From NCBI GenBank assembly GCA_944323145.1, contig CALURJ010000006.1:1-64000 (forward strand): 64,000 nucleotides of DNA. The letters are read 5' to 3'. Below are positions 27,119 to 35,778 of this stretch, in pieces. Positions within the stretch are counted from its first letter, which is position 1. Each line of letters begins with the position of its first letter. Source of the DNA: Candidatus Gastranaerophilales bacterium. GTDB taxonomy: Bacteria > Cyanobacteriota > Vampirovibrionia > Gastranaerophilales > Gastranaerophilaceae. A program made the translations under genes and the position numbers. The notes beneath the pieces were generated by a model. It did not search any database. It was not told the DNA's origin and worked only from the letters and a program-made list of their open reading frames with translations.

Positions 27119-27328
27119 TTAGTCAAAATCTATAAGCTTGGTAAGGGACACGCCAAGGGTATCAGCAATAAGAAAAAGTTTTCTAAGGCTTATATATTCC
27201 CTGCCCGTTTCAATACAGGCAAGGTGTTCTCTCGAAAAATTAATCTTCTCAGAAAATTCGTTCTGGGACCAATTTTTCAACTTTCTATAATATTTAATAT
27301 TTTGTCCAAGTTTTTCAAGTCTTGACAT
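27119..27328 (-). CDS. XRE-family HTH regulator, divergent from a prepilin
   Basis: A 69-aa protein that is almost only a Cro/C1-type helix-turn-helix: LGQNIKYYRKLKNWSQNEFS, then EKINFSREHLACIETGREY and LRKLFLIADTLGVSLTKL. The inner ATG (MSRLEKLG) was chosen over an upstream TTG that adds ten hydrophobic residues not seen in such proteins. It is transcribed away from a prepilin gene, with an inverted repeat in between. It probably represses itself and/or the prepilin (inference). A second, independent XRE/prepilin pair occurs at 34.3-35.5 kb. Confidence 0.85.
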   Translation of the reverse strand: MSRLEKLGQNIKYYRKLKNWSQNEFSEKINFSREHLACIETGREYISLRKLFLIADTLGVSLTKLIDFD

Positions 27329-27361
27329 AAAACTATTTTGCAACAATAATATTAACAAATA

Positions 27362-27380
27362 TGTAAGATGATACCTTACA
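27362..27380. promoter_or_regulatory. Inverted-repeat operator candidate
   Basis: TGTAAG-ATGATAC-CTTACA is a perfect 6-7-6 inverted repeat between the divergent XRE and prepilin genes. Its right arm overlaps a possible -35 box (TTACAA) followed 16 bases later by TATTAA, which would drive the prepilin gene. A repressor bound here would block that promoter. Confidence 0.55.
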
Positions 27381-27430
27381 AAATTAAATCGTTTTATTAT
27401 TAATTTGAACTTTTCAAGGAAAGGAATAGT

Positions 27431-28147
27431 ATGGCAAAAGGTTTTACTCTGGCAGAAGTTTTAGTTACTCTGGGAATAATAGGCGTTGTTGCGGCAATGA
27501 CAATTCCGACATTAATTCAGGAGCATCAAAAAAGAGCGCTTGCAACAGCAACAAAAAAATTCTACTCAACAATGTCACAGGCTGTAAGAACATATATGGC
27601 AGAAGAGGGTGTTGATGATTTAAGAAATACCCCGCTTGCAAGAGATAACTATGGAGATGAAGAAGACTCGCCGGAAGCCATTTCATCTATCAGAAATTTT
27701 GTAACAAAATACCTGAAGGTTGCAAAAGAATGTGACCACGATGCAAATGACTGCTTTGCCGAAGAATATAAAAATTTTGACGGAAGCGAACCCGAAAGTA
27801 ATATTTTCACAACCGGAAGCAACTACGATTCGAGTCGTGACTATGTTCTTTCAGATGGCAGTATATTACGTATAGGATACTATACAAACCCAATTGCCGT
27901 ATACGTAGATGTAAACGGTAAAAAGGGACCAAACAGAGTCGGTTATGACTTATGGAGCATGAGTATATTCTATGACGGAACTATTGATGAATCCGGTATT
28001 ACACCAGAATGCCGGAGGGATAAAGATGATTGCTTACTTTCTTCAATTGAAGAATGGAGAGAATATCGCTTTGAAGATTGCAAAAATGGACAATATGGCG
28101 GATGTTTCGGGCACTTTATAGAAAACAACTTCAGTTTCGACTATTGA
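27431..28147 (+). CDS. Type IV prepilin-like protein
   Basis: The N-terminus has a type III signal, KG|FTLAEVLVTLGIIGVVAAM: cleavage after Gly, new N-terminal Phe and Glu at +5, then a hydrophobic helix, as in type IV pilins and type II secretion pseudopilins. The globular part is acidic and has Cys pairs (KECDHDANDC, CRRDKDDC, CKNGQYGGC). YVDVNGKKGPNRVGYD is shared with the two other prepilins of this window and may form a calcium loop. GAAAGGAATAGT precedes the ATG. No pilus assembly gene is nearby, so it is an orphan minor pilin or pseudopilin. Confidence 0.85.
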   Translation: MAKGFTLAEVLVTLGIIGVVAAMTIPTLIQEHQKRALATATKKFYSTMSQAVRTYMAEEGVDDLRNTPLARDNYGDEEDSPEAISSIRNFVTKYLKVAKECDHDANDCFAEEYKNFDGSEPESNIFTTGSNYDSSRDYVLSDGSILRIGYYTNPIAVYVDVNGKKGPNRVGYDLWSMSIFYDGTIDESGITPECRRDKDDCLLSSIEEWREYRFEDCKNGQYGGCFGHFIENNFSFDY

Positions 28148-28149
28148 TA

Positions 28150-29568
28150 TTACTGGCCGAGCTCTATTATATCCTCTTCATCGGCTGTTAAGTTTTTACC
28201 GATTGCCTTTTCAAGCTGCGCTTTAGCAGAATTATATTGATACAATGCATTATAATAACTCAACTGAGCCTGTTGATAGTTTATCTGAGCATCTTTTAAT
28301 TCTGTCGGATTTGCCTCTCCTACACGGTATCTTCCGTAAGAAAGCTCATAGTTTTCTTTTGCCTGCTTAACACCAAGCATTGCAACAGGCATTTGATTTT
28401 TCTTTTCTTCTAACATCAAATAAGCGTTTTGAATTTCTAAATATATTTGATTCTGTGTATTTTTGGCATTGGCAATTTCCTTGTCATACAGATATCTGGC
28501 TTCTTGAATTTCATTCTTTATCAACATACCATTAATCGTAGGGAAATTCAAATATCCGCCAATATTGTAACCGTGATTTGATGTCCAATGTTTCCCACCA
28601 ATTTGAAGCTGACCTTCTATTGACAAAGTAGGGAAATAGGATTTCTTTACAAGTTTCAAGGTTTGATTTGCACTTTCAACCTTTAATTCCGCAAGTTTTA
28701 ATTCAGGGCGTGCCTCTCTTGCAATTTCTATTGACTTATTAAATGTTATATTAACAGGTTCGTATTTAAGTCTTTCCTGAACATTATATTTGTCAATAAA
28801 AGGAACACCCATAATATTATTTAACCTTGCGACAGCAAGATTTACAGCATTATCAGCCTGAATAAGCTGCAACTTGGCATTGCTCAGGTTTACTTCTGCA
28901 ATTGTGACATCAACCTTAGGGTTCATACCTATCTCATAAAAAGCTTTTGCCTGATTATAAAACATTTCAAACTTATTTACGGTATCTTCTGCAACTCTTT
29001 TATTTTCAAAAGCATAAAGAAGATTATAATAAGCATCTTTTGTCTGGTAAATTACTTCATTGATAGTTGCTCCGAGAGTTGTTTTATTAGCTTCATAATC
29101 TAATCTACGTATTGTAGCCTGATTCTGAGTTACTCCAAAGTCATAAAGCATCTGCTGTAAAGTAACTTGACCTAAAATATAATAATTAAATGTTAAATTC
29201 CGGCCTAAAGCATCAGATAATTGCAGCTGTCTTATTCTCGTATAACCTGTCTGCCAACTTATTTGAGGGAAATAATTTGACCAGACTTGTTTAATACGGG
29301 AATCAGATGCCAGAATATCATGAAATGCTGCATTAATCTGCGGATTGTTTCCTAAAGCAAGTTCAATACAACGTTCAAGCGTCATATCAATATTTTTTTC
29401 AACAGAACCTTCAATAACAAAATCAGGTTCCTTTTCTTTAGGCTTTGGAAGAACCGCATCAGCTTTTGGGTATTCCTTTTCGCTGACAGTGTTACCTATT
29501 TCTTCCGCAAACACTGCGTGGGAGACAAAACTTAATATTAAACATAATGATATTATTTTCTTAAGCAT
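28150..29568 (-). CDS. TolC-family outer membrane efflux protein
   Basis: Outer membrane exit duct of the efflux operon. After a signal peptide (LILSFVSHAVFA), the protein has two repeated coiled-coil halves: LERCIELALGNNPQINAA and LNNIMGVPF in the first, AREARPELKLAELKVESAN and GRYRVGEANPTELKDAQINY in the second, typical outer membrane efflux protein (OEP) repeats. Its 472 aa match the family. The gene shares one base with the end of the RND gene, so it is the third gene of an adaptor-pump-duct operon. Confidence 0.93.
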   Translation of the reverse strand: MLKKIISLCLILSFVSHAVFAEEIGNTVSEKEYPKADAVLPKPKEKEPDFVIEGSVEKNIDMTLERCIELALGNNPQINAAFHDILASDSRIKQVWSNYFPQISWQTGYTRIRQLQLSDALGRNLTFNYYILGQVTLQQMLYDFGVTQNQATIRRLDYEANKTTLGATINEVIYQTKDAYYNLLYAFENKRVAEDTVNKFEMFYNQAKAFYEIGMNPKVDVTIAEVNLSNAKLQLIQADNAVNLAVARLNNIMGVPFIDKYNVQERLKYEPVNITFNKSIEIAREARPELKLAELKVESANQTLKLVKKSYFPTLSIEGQLQIGGKHWTSNHGYNIGGYLNFPTINGMLIKNEIQEARYLYDKEIANAKNTQNQIYLEIQNAYLMLEEKKNQMPVAMLGVKQAKENYELSYGRYRVGEANPTELKDAQINYQQAQLSYYNALYQYNSAKAQLEKAIGKNLTADEEDIIELGQ

Positions 29569-32500
29569 TATTTATCCTTTTTTTTAAATTTACTTGCTGT
29601 AAAAACTTTAAAGTTTTCAACAAGTACAAAGAAAGCAGGGACAAGGAACGTTCCTATAAACGCAACTGCCATCATCCCGCCGAACACCGTCATACCTACG
29701 GAATTTCTGCTGGCAGCACCAGCACCTTTCGCAAATACAAGAGGCAGAAGTCCGAGAATAAAGGCAATATTTGTCATCATTACAGCCCTGAACCTTAATT
29801 TTGCCGCCTGCATTGCAGATTCAACAATTCCCATACCGCTCTGGTGAGCGTCTTTGGCAAATTCTATAATCAAAATAGCCTGTTTTGTAGACAAACCGAT
29901 TAACATGACAAGCCCGATTTGGGAATAAATATCAAGTGAATATCCTGACACATACTGGAAGAACAACGCTCCAACCAACGCCACAGGAGAAATTAACAAT
30001 ACAGCTATAGGAAGCATCCAGCTTTCATACAAGCCTACAAGGAACAAGTATATGAATACAAGTGACATTGCTAAGATAGGTCCAATCTGTCCGCTGGATT
30101 CTTTCTCCTGCAACGAACTTCCAGACCAGTTATAGCCCATATCCTGCGGAAGAACTTCATCAGAAATTCTCTCCATTGCAGCCATAGCATCTCCGGAACT
30201 TACCCCGTTGCGTGCCTGACCGTTAATTGTAATTGCAGGATACATATTAAATCTTGTTAAACTGTATGGGCCTACAACATTGCTCACTGACACAACTGCG
30301 GAAAGAGGTACCATTGTCCCTTTTGAATTTTTTACATAAATTTTATCTATATCAGCCGGTTTTTCCCTGAATGGGGAATCTGCCTGTAAATAAACACGAT
30401 AAACACGTCCGTATTTATTAAAGTCGTTAACGTAAGATTTTCCGAAATAACCTGACAAAGCACTGTAAATTTCAGAAATATCGACTCCCTGTGCTAATGC
30501 CTTATCTTCATTCACTTTTATCATCAATTGTGGAAGATTTGCAGTAAATGAAGTGTACACCATCTGGAACGCCGAATTCTTATTTGCCGCATCAATTAAT
30601 TTTTGAGCTTCGTCATAAAGTTCTTGAGGCGTCCTGTCACCTTTATCAAGCAGTTGATATTCAAAACCGCCGAACATACCCAAACCTGAAATTGAAGGCG
30701 GGGAGAACGAGGCTATCGTTGCTGATGGATAATTTGCAAATTCTTTTTTTATCTTGCTCAAAATACTTTGCATTGATAAATCTTTACTTTTACGCTCAGA
30801 CCAATTCGCAAGTTCTGCAACTATAAGGGCTGTGTTTTCTCCTGAATATCCAACCATTGTAATCGTATTTTCAACACCCGGAATTTTTAAAATTCTTTCT
30901 TCAACTTCTGTTGCAACCATATCGGTTCTGGAAGCCGATGAGCCGTCGGGAAGCTGGATTTGAGAGAATACCGCACCTTTATCCTCAGTCGGTAAGAAAC
31001 CTTTCGGTATCAAATAAAACATTCCAAGTGTAAATGCAATAACAACAGCATACAAACTCATTGTGAGTACAGGAGAATTAATAAATAATTTTACCCCGTC
31101 TAAATACTTATCCCTGATACCGTTAAACCAATCATCAAATTTTTGAATAAATACAAAGTCAGCTTTTTCTTCACCCGGTTTCAAAATCATTGCACACAAA
31201 GCAGGAGCAAGAGTTAATGCAACAAGTGTAGACAAACCGATTGATGATGCAATACATAAAGCAAACTGTCTGAACATCTGCCCAGTAATCCCTGACATAA
31301 AAGATACCGGAACAAATACCGCCATCAAAACCAGTGATGTTGCAAGAACAGCACCGAATACCTCTTCCATAGTAACTTCTGTAGCGTCAACGGGAGTTTT
31401 CCCTTCTTGAATATGTCTTTGCGTATTTTCAAGAACAACAATAGCATCGTCAACAACCAGACCAACTGCAAGTACAAGCCCGAATAAAATCAAAAGGTTT
31501 ACCGAAAAACCTAGAATATTCATAAATATAAACACACCGATTAATGAAACAGGAATTGCGCAGAAAGGAATAAGCGCCGCTCTTGCACTGCCTAAGAACA
31601 TATAAGTTACAATACCTACAAGCACAATAGCAAGTCCTATTGCGTTAATAACTTCCTTAATAGACTCACGTACAAATTCAGTTTCATCACGCTGTATTTT
31701 ATACTCAATACCGGGCGGGAAATTCTTGCTTAATTCCGCCATCTTTGCCCTGATTTTATTAGAAAGATCAATGGCATTGGCCTCCGGTAACTGACTTATG
31801 GAAATAATTGCAGAATCTTTGCCGCCGATACGGGAGAAGTATGAGTAACTTTCCGCACCCAGCTGAACTCTTGCAATATCTTTAAGCTTAATTTGCGACC
31901 CGTCAGGTTTTGAGCGGATAATTATATTTTCAAACTCCGAAACATCCTTCAAACGCCCTTTTGTTCTCATAGTAAGCTTAATCATCTGTTTGTTTGCCAT
32001 AGGTTCAACACCCAGATCGCCCGCAGGAACCTGAGTATTTTGAGCCTGAATTGCGGCATTAACCTCGGAAACAGAAACCCCGAGATTTGCCATCTTGGCG
32101 GCATCAAGCCAAATTCTCATTGAATAGTCAGATGAGCCGAATACCGACACCTTACCAACACCTTTAATACGTGCAAGTTCATCTTTAATATAAATTGATG
32201 CATAGTTTGCAATATATAATGAATCATAAGTGTGTGTAGGCGAATTGACAGAAATCATCATCAACCCCGGACCGCCTGTTGATTTTCTTACCGTCAAACC
32301 ATACCGGCGAACATCCTCCGGCAGACGCGGAGTAACCAGTTGCAGCTGGTTTTGAACGTTAACAACAGCCATATCAGGATCTGATCCGATTTCAAAATAC
32401 AAAGTCAGCTGATACTGCCCGTTTTGTGAGGTAGATGACATATAAATCATATCCTCAACCCCGTTTAACTGTGCTTCAACAGGCGCCGCAATAGTATCTT

Positions 32501-32690
32501 CAACAACATCAGAGCTTGCCCCTGCGTAAGTCGCCGTTACAATAACCTGAGGCGGGGTAATTGACGGATATTCTTCCAATGGAAGAGTCAAAATCATCAA
32601 AGCTCCGGCAAGTATTATTGCCAGAGATATAACAATAGCCAATTTCGGCCTTTTTATAAACAAGTTGCCTTTATTTTCGTTTTGCATCAT
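29568..32690 (-). CDS. RND multidrug efflux permease (HAE-1, AcrB-like)
   Basis: Inner membrane proton-driven drug pump. The 1040-aa length, the first helix with LPLEEYPSITPPQV, two large periplasmic loops and the 12-helix layout fit HAE-1 pumps. The proton-relay Asp pair lies in LAVGLVVDDAIVVLENTQRH around residue 410, and FLPTEDKGAVFSQIQLPDG opens the second loop. GLSTKQAILIIEFAKD contains the conserved Lys of helix 10. The substrate range cannot be read. It forms an operon with the adaptor gene (118-base gap filled by an inverted repeat) and the TolC-like gene. Confidence 0.96.
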   Translation of the reverse strand: MMQNENKGNLFIKRPKLAIVISLAIILAGALMILTLPLEEYPSITPPQVIVTATYAGASSDVVEDTIAAPVEAQLNGVEDMIYMSSTSQNGQYQLTLYFEIGSDPDMAVVNVQNQLQLVTPRLPEDVRRYGLTVRKSTGGPGLMMISVNSPTHTYDSLYIANYASIYIKDELARIKGVGKVSVFGSSDYSMRIWLDAAKMANLGVSVSEVNAAIQAQNTQVPAGDLGVEPMANKQMIKLTMRTKGRLKDVSEFENIIIRSKPDGSQIKLKDIARVQLGAESYSYFSRIGGKDSAIISISQLPEANAIDLSNKIRAKMAELSKNFPPGIEYKIQRDETEFVRESIKEVINAIGLAIVLVGIVTYMFLGSARAALIPFCAIPVSLIGVFIFMNILGFSVNLLILFGLVLAVGLVVDDAIVVLENTQRHIQEGKTPVDATEVTMEEVFGAVLATSLVLMAVFVPVSFMSGITGQMFRQFALCIASSIGLSTLVALTLAPALCAMILKPGEEKADFVFIQKFDDWFNGIRDKYLDGVKLFINSPVLTMSLYAVVIAFTLGMFYLIPKGFLPTEDKGAVFSQIQLPDGSSASRTDMVATEVEERILKIPGVENTITMVGYSGENTALIVAELANWSERKSKDLSMQSILSKIKKEFANYPSATIASFSPPSISGLGMFGGFEYQLLDKGDRTPQELYDEAQKLIDAANKNSAFQMVYTSFTANLPQLMIKVNEDKALAQGVDISEIYSALSGYFGKSYVNDFNKYGRVYRVYLQADSPFREKPADIDKIYVKNSKGTMVPLSAVVSVSNVVGPYSLTRFNMYPAITINGQARNGVSSGDAMAAMERISDEVLPQDMGYNWSGSSLQEKESSGQIGPILAMSLVFIYLFLVGLYESWMLPIAVLLISPVALVGALFFQYVSGYSLDIYSQIGLVMLIGLSTKQAILIIEFAKDAHQSGMGIVESAMQAAKLRFRAVMMTNIAFILGLLPLVFAKGAGAASRNSVGMTVFGGMMAVAFIGTFLVPAFFVLVENFKVFTASKFKKKDK

Positions 32691-32703
32691 ATCCCTTTTT
32701 ATT

Positions 32704-32813
32704 TGGAAGGCAAGAAGGCAGGATGATAAGAAGATAGGTTCATTTCAGTGCTTCGCACAAAAAAATTATTAAATAGCTTATCTTCTTAGCTTCCTACCCT
32801 CCTATCTTCTATT
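32704..32813. repeat. Purine-rich imperfect inverted repeat within the efflux operon
   Basis: Between the adaptor and pump genes, GGAAGGCAAGAAGGCAGGAT-type sequence on the left is matched by a pyrimidine-rich complementary block (CTTATCTTCTTAGCTTCC and on) on the right, around a spacer of about 38 bases. The hairpin may lower transcription of the pump relative to the adaptor. A related repeat lies after the gene at 52.3-52.9 kb. Confidence 0.6.
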
Positions 32814-33969
32814 TAGTCACCTTTTCCGATTTTATTTTCTGCATTTCCTCATCAGAAACTATTTTAACAGGCTTGCCGGGTGTTACCTTTTGCAACCCCT
32901 CTGTAATTATCCTGTCACCTTTTTGAAGCCCTTCAGTAATAATCCAGTTATGCCCGACCTGCTCGCCCGTTTTTACATAAACAAGCTGCGGGAGGTCTTG
33001 TTCATCAAGTTTATAAACATATTTACCTGCCTGATTTTCAAGAACTGCCGTTACAGGAGCTACAGGCACATTAACAGGTTTGTTTGCATATAATTTTACG
33101 GTTACAAATTCCCCGTGAATTAAAGCATTATCAGGGTTCTCAAAAGTTGCTCTCATAGTAACGGTACCCGTTGATGTATCAACTTTATTATCCTGAAAAT
33201 CCTGAACCCCTTTAAGCGGATATTTTGAGCCGTTACTCATAATTAATTCTACCTTACGGTTTTTATTTGCACCGCCGTCAGACGCCGCAAGAGATTGAAA
33301 ATCCTTGGAATCAAGCGGGAAAGTTACATAAATGGGATTTGTACTGTTAATTGTAGTCAGCGCACCGGTGGTCGGAGAAACATAGTTTCCTACAGTAACA
33401 TTGATTATACCTACTTTACCATCAACGGGCGATTTAACATTTGTATAACTCAAATTTCTCTGAGCGTCATTGTATGAAGCTTTTGCAGAAGCAAGCTGCG
33501 CCTTTAAAGAATCCCTGTTAGAAAGCATTTGGTCATACTGTGCTTTTGCAATATAATCCTTTTTAACAAGTTCAGCCGAACGCGCAAGCTGTTTTTCCGC
33601 ATAAACAAGCTGGGCAGTTAAATTTTTAACATTAGCACCGGCAACATTTGCTGCATTCGAGTATTCGGCAGGTTCAATAAGGAATAAAACCTGCCCCTGT
33701 TTTACAAAGTCACCTTCTTTAAAATAACTTTTCTGAAGATAACCGGAAATACGCGCCAGAACATCAACCCTGTACTTTGAAACCACACGTCCCGGAGCTT
33801 CATAATTTCTGATTACGCTTTCTTCCTGAATTTCCTGAATAGAAACAGTAGGATCAGGCCTGTTCATCATAGCTTTCCCCTGCATAAAATTAGAGAACAG
33901 AGAATAAGCGTACCTGAGCACTATTGCCCCCACAATTATGGAAAGAAATATTATAATATTTTTTTTCAT
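32809..33969 (-). CDS. RND efflux periplasmic adaptor (MFP family)
   Basis: First gene of the efflux operon; joins pump and outer membrane duct. A single N-terminal hydrophobic helix (IIIFLSIIVGAIVLRYAYSL) anchors it. The lipoyl domain halves are seen in VSKYRVDVLARISGYLQKSY with GDFVKQGQVLF and in NVKSPVDGKVGIINVTVGNY. Between them is an alpha-hairpin (about 110-165), then beta-barrel and membrane-proximal domains (VPVAPVTAVLENQAGKYV). The length, 386 aa, is normal. No lipobox Cys is present, unlike AcrA. A perfect palindrome lies about 65 bases before the start. Confidence 0.93.
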   Translation of the reverse strand: MKKNIIIFLSIIVGAIVLRYAYSLFSNFMQGKAMMNRPDPTVSIQEIQEESVIRNYEAPGRVVSKYRVDVLARISGYLQKSYFKEGDFVKQGQVLFLIEPAEYSNAANVAGANVKNLTAQLVYAEKQLARSAELVKKDYIAKAQYDQMLSNRDSLKAQLASAKASYNDAQRNLSYTNVKSPVDGKVGIINVTVGNYVSPTTGALTTINSTNPIYVTFPLDSKDFQSLAASDGGANKNRKVELIMSNGSKYPLKGVQDFQDNKVDTSTGTVTMRATFENPDNALIHGEFVTVKLYANKPVNVPVAPVTAVLENQAGKYVYKLDEQDLPQLVYVKTGEQVGHNWIITEGLQKGDRIITEGLQKVTPGKPVKIVSDEEMQKIKSEKVTK

Positions 33970-34032
33970 TAATTCTCCCTCATCCGGTAAAAATTGGTTA
34001 AATGTTATTTATTTTAATAATTAGAATTTGTT

Positions 34033-34050
34033 TTGTTGTTATAACAACAA
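34033..34050. promoter_or_regulatory. 18-bp perfect palindrome upstream of efflux operon
   Basis: TTGTTGTTATAACAACAA reads the same on both strands, in an A/T-rich promoter-like region before the adaptor gene. The form suits a TetR- or MarR-type operator. The nearest regulator gene (XRE, 34.3-34.6 kb) has a different site before its own gene, so the cognate protein may lie elsewhere. Confidence 0.55.
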
Positions 34051-34107
34051 TTTTATTATTAACTTTTTTTAATGTCAATAACAAAAGTGAACAGGTATAA
34101 ATTATTT

Positions 34108-34251
34108 CCCCCTCCTGATTAGGGAGGGGTAGGGAATTGATAATAATTCTTATTTACTCCCTCCCTGATTAGGGAGGGCAGGGGTGGGTAGCAATTTTAA
34201 AATATTTAAATTTTATCAATACCCTTCCAAACCTTCCCTAAACAGGGAAGG
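34108..34251. repeat. Three dispersed palindromic repeats (CCCTCCC/CCTTCCC types)
   Basis: Copies at 34108-34129, 34159-34178 and 34232-34251 have complementary G/C arms around TGATTA or TAAACA. They fill the 313-base gap between the efflux operon and the XRE gene together with the 18-bp palindrome; no gene is seen in the gap. The string AATAATTCTTATTTACTCCC before the second copy recurs before the copy at 35.69 kb. Confidence 0.8.
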
Positions 34252-34282
34252 CTTTAGACATCTCTCTGGAGAGAGTAAGGTT

Positions 34283-34612
34283 CTACCTTCTGTTTTTATG
34301 AATTGCGCTAATAATATCTTTTATCAGCCCGAGTTCCTTAACAGAAGAAATCTGAACAAGCGTATAAATTTCATTCCTTAATTTATCATCATTAATTTTA
34401 GTAAGGTTAAAAAATTCATTGATATCTATTTCAAGTATCTGGGCAATCTTGATAAATGTTTCAATAGACGGGAAAGAATTACCGTTTTCAATAGTGCACA
34501 TGTGTCGTGGAGAGATGTCAATTTTTTCAGAAAGTTCTTCTTGTGAAAATCCCCGTTCTATACGCAATTGCCGTATTTTTTTACCGATAATTTCTTTGTC
34601 TAAATTCATCAT
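34283..34612 (-). CDS. XRE-family HTH regulator, divergent from prepilin
   Basis: A 109-aa Cro/C1-type regulator: IGKKIRQLRIERGFSQEELS then KIDISPRHMCTIENGNSFPS form the helix-turn-helix (about 8-65). A C-terminal helical tail (to 109) may dimerise. GAGG precedes the double ATG. It is divergent from a prepilin gene whose promoter contains two copies of a TGATAT-TT-ATATC palindrome, the likely operator. The helix-turn-helix part resembles the 27.1-kb regulator in arrangement but not closely in residues. Confidence 0.88.
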   Translation of the reverse strand: MMNLDKEIIGKKIRQLRIERGFSQEELSEKIDISPRHMCTIENGNSFPSIETFIKIAQILEIDINEFFNLTKINDDKLRNEIYTLVQISSVKELGLIKDIISAIHKNRR

Positions 34613-34654
34613 AAACCTCTAATAAAATATAAAAACAAGTTTACAATGATTTAA

Positions 34655-34697
34655 TGATATTTATATCAATAATCTTGACAAATTGATATTTATATCG
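34655..34697. promoter_or_regulatory. Paired operator TGATAT-TT-ATATC(A/G)
   Basis: Two copies, 34655-34668 and 34684-34697, lie 29 bases apart centre to centre between the divergent XRE and prepilin genes. The first is a perfect 6-bp-arm palindrome; the second differs in its last base. The second copy exactly fills the spacer between the -35 and -10 boxes of the prepilin promoter, a classic repressor position. Confidence 0.7.
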
Positions 34698-34703
34698 TAT
34701 AAT
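34675..34703 (+). promoter_or_regulatory. Consensus sigma70 promoter of prepilin gene
   Basis: TTGACA, 17 bases, TATAAT: a full-consensus promoter, implying strong transcription when the overlapping operator is free. Confidence 0.85.
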
Positions 34704-34738
34704 TAATCATGTATACAATCAAGAAAGGTGGAATGATT

Positions 34739-35476
34739 ATGAAATTATCAAACATGAGGATGAGTGGCTTTACTTTGGCTGAAGTATTGATTACTCTTGG
34801 TATTATTGGTGTTGTAGCTGCAATGACTATGCCTACATTGATGAACTCTACACAGGGCGCACAGTATAAAGCAGCTTACAAAAAAGCTTTGTCAGCAATC
34901 TCGCAGGGCGTAACATTAAACGTAGCTCTGGACGGCGCTAGTTTTGCTGATGCTGTTGCAGGAACAGCAGGGGCAACTACCAAACCTTCTGATGGAGATT
35001 CTGTAGCAAGTATACTTGCTGCTAGAATGAATGTTGTTAATGCTACAAATGCTACGGACAGCGGATATGGAATGACAACTCCACAAGGAGGCGGTAATGC
35101 AACTTCAAATTTCAACGGGAAAGTTACAGCATGCGTTGATGACGATAGTAATCCAGCTACTCCATGCACCGACCAACCAGTCACACCTGATACATTTTTA
35201 TTCTTTAATGATGGCAGTATGTTTGCGTATGTAGCAGCTGATGCAGTAGAGTGTACAGATGACGAAGTAGCCGGAGTAAAACATTGTTCTGGCGTAATTG
35301 ATGTAAACGGACTTAAAGGACCAAACAAAATTGTAAAATGTGACGATGGAAATGAAAATGTAACAACAGGAACTTGTACTGTAAGTAATCCTACAGACAT
35401 ATATCCTGTAGAATTTTATGACCAAACAATACTTCCTGCATCGGATGCAGCAAAAGCTGTATTGTACGGCAAGTAG
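34739..35476 (+). CDS. Type IV prepilin-like protein, probably highly expressed
   Basis: The prepilin signal is MSG|FTLAEVLITLGIIGVVAAM with Glu at +5. The mature part is about 230 residues, rich in Ala, Thr, Gly and Asp, with Cys pairs and IDVNGLKGPNK, the loop shared with the other prepilins of this window. Of three in-frame ATGs I chose the last, because GAAAGGTGG stands 7 bases before it. The promoter matches the sigma70 consensus and carries a divergent XRE regulator's presumed operator. The Ala/Thr-rich composition suggests a major, possibly glycosylated subunit (inference). No assembly genes are near. Confidence 0.87.
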   Translation: MKLSNMRMSGFTLAEVLITLGIIGVVAAMTMPTLMNSTQGAQYKAAYKKALSAISQGVTLNVALDGASFADAVAGTAGATTKPSDGDSVASILAARMNVVNATNATDSGYGMTTPQGGGNATSNFNGKVTACVDDDSNPATPCTDQPVTPDTFLFFNDGSMFAYVAADAVECTDDEVAGVKHCSGVIDVNGLKGPNKIVKCDDGNENVTTGTCTVSNPTDIYPVEFYDQTILPASDAAKAVLYGK

Positions 35477-35529
35477 CGCGAGTGAGCTGAGGCTCGCATA
35501 AACAATTTTTGTAAAACGAATCTTTTTGT

Positions 35530-35564
35530 AGACCGGAAATCTTTTCACGCCGGTCTTTTTTTTT
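35530..35564 (+). terminator. Intrinsic terminator after prepilin gene
   Basis: AGACCGG and CCGGTCT form a 7-bp stem around a 13-base loop, followed by nine T. A smaller GCGAG/CTCGC hairpin lies just after the stop codon. Confidence 0.9.
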
Positions 35565-35604
35565 GCAGCCTGCCGCTGCACCCGCCACTCAGATATTGAA
35601 TACT

Positions 35605-35708
35605 TCCCCTCCCAACACTGGAGAGGCTAGAAGTATTCCCCTCCCTAATTAGGGAGGGGATAGGGCGTTGGGAATAATTCTTATTTACTCCCTCCCTTGG
35701 GGGAGGGG
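35605..35708. repeat. Dispersed palindromic repeats of the CCCTCCC family
   Basis: A degenerate copy (35605-35626), a perfect 22-bp palindrome with CCCCTCCCTAA arms (35638-35659) and a third copy (35689-35708). They share flanking sequence with copies on the left side of the XRE/prepilin pair. Just before them, CACCCGCCACTC matches part of the 65-bp repeat after nrdJ. Confidence 0.8.
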
Positions 35709-35742
35709 TTAGGGGAGAGGGTTAATTTTTTATTCTCCGCAC

Positions 35743-35773
35743 TTGACAAACAAAACAAAATCGTAAATAATAT
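35743..35773 (+). promoter_or_regulatory. Promoter of a candidate small RNA
   Basis: TTGACA is followed after 17-19 bases by AATAAT/TAATAT. No open frame with a ribosome site follows on this strand before a strong terminator about 80 bases on. Confidence 0.6.
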
Positions 35774-35778
35774 TATTA

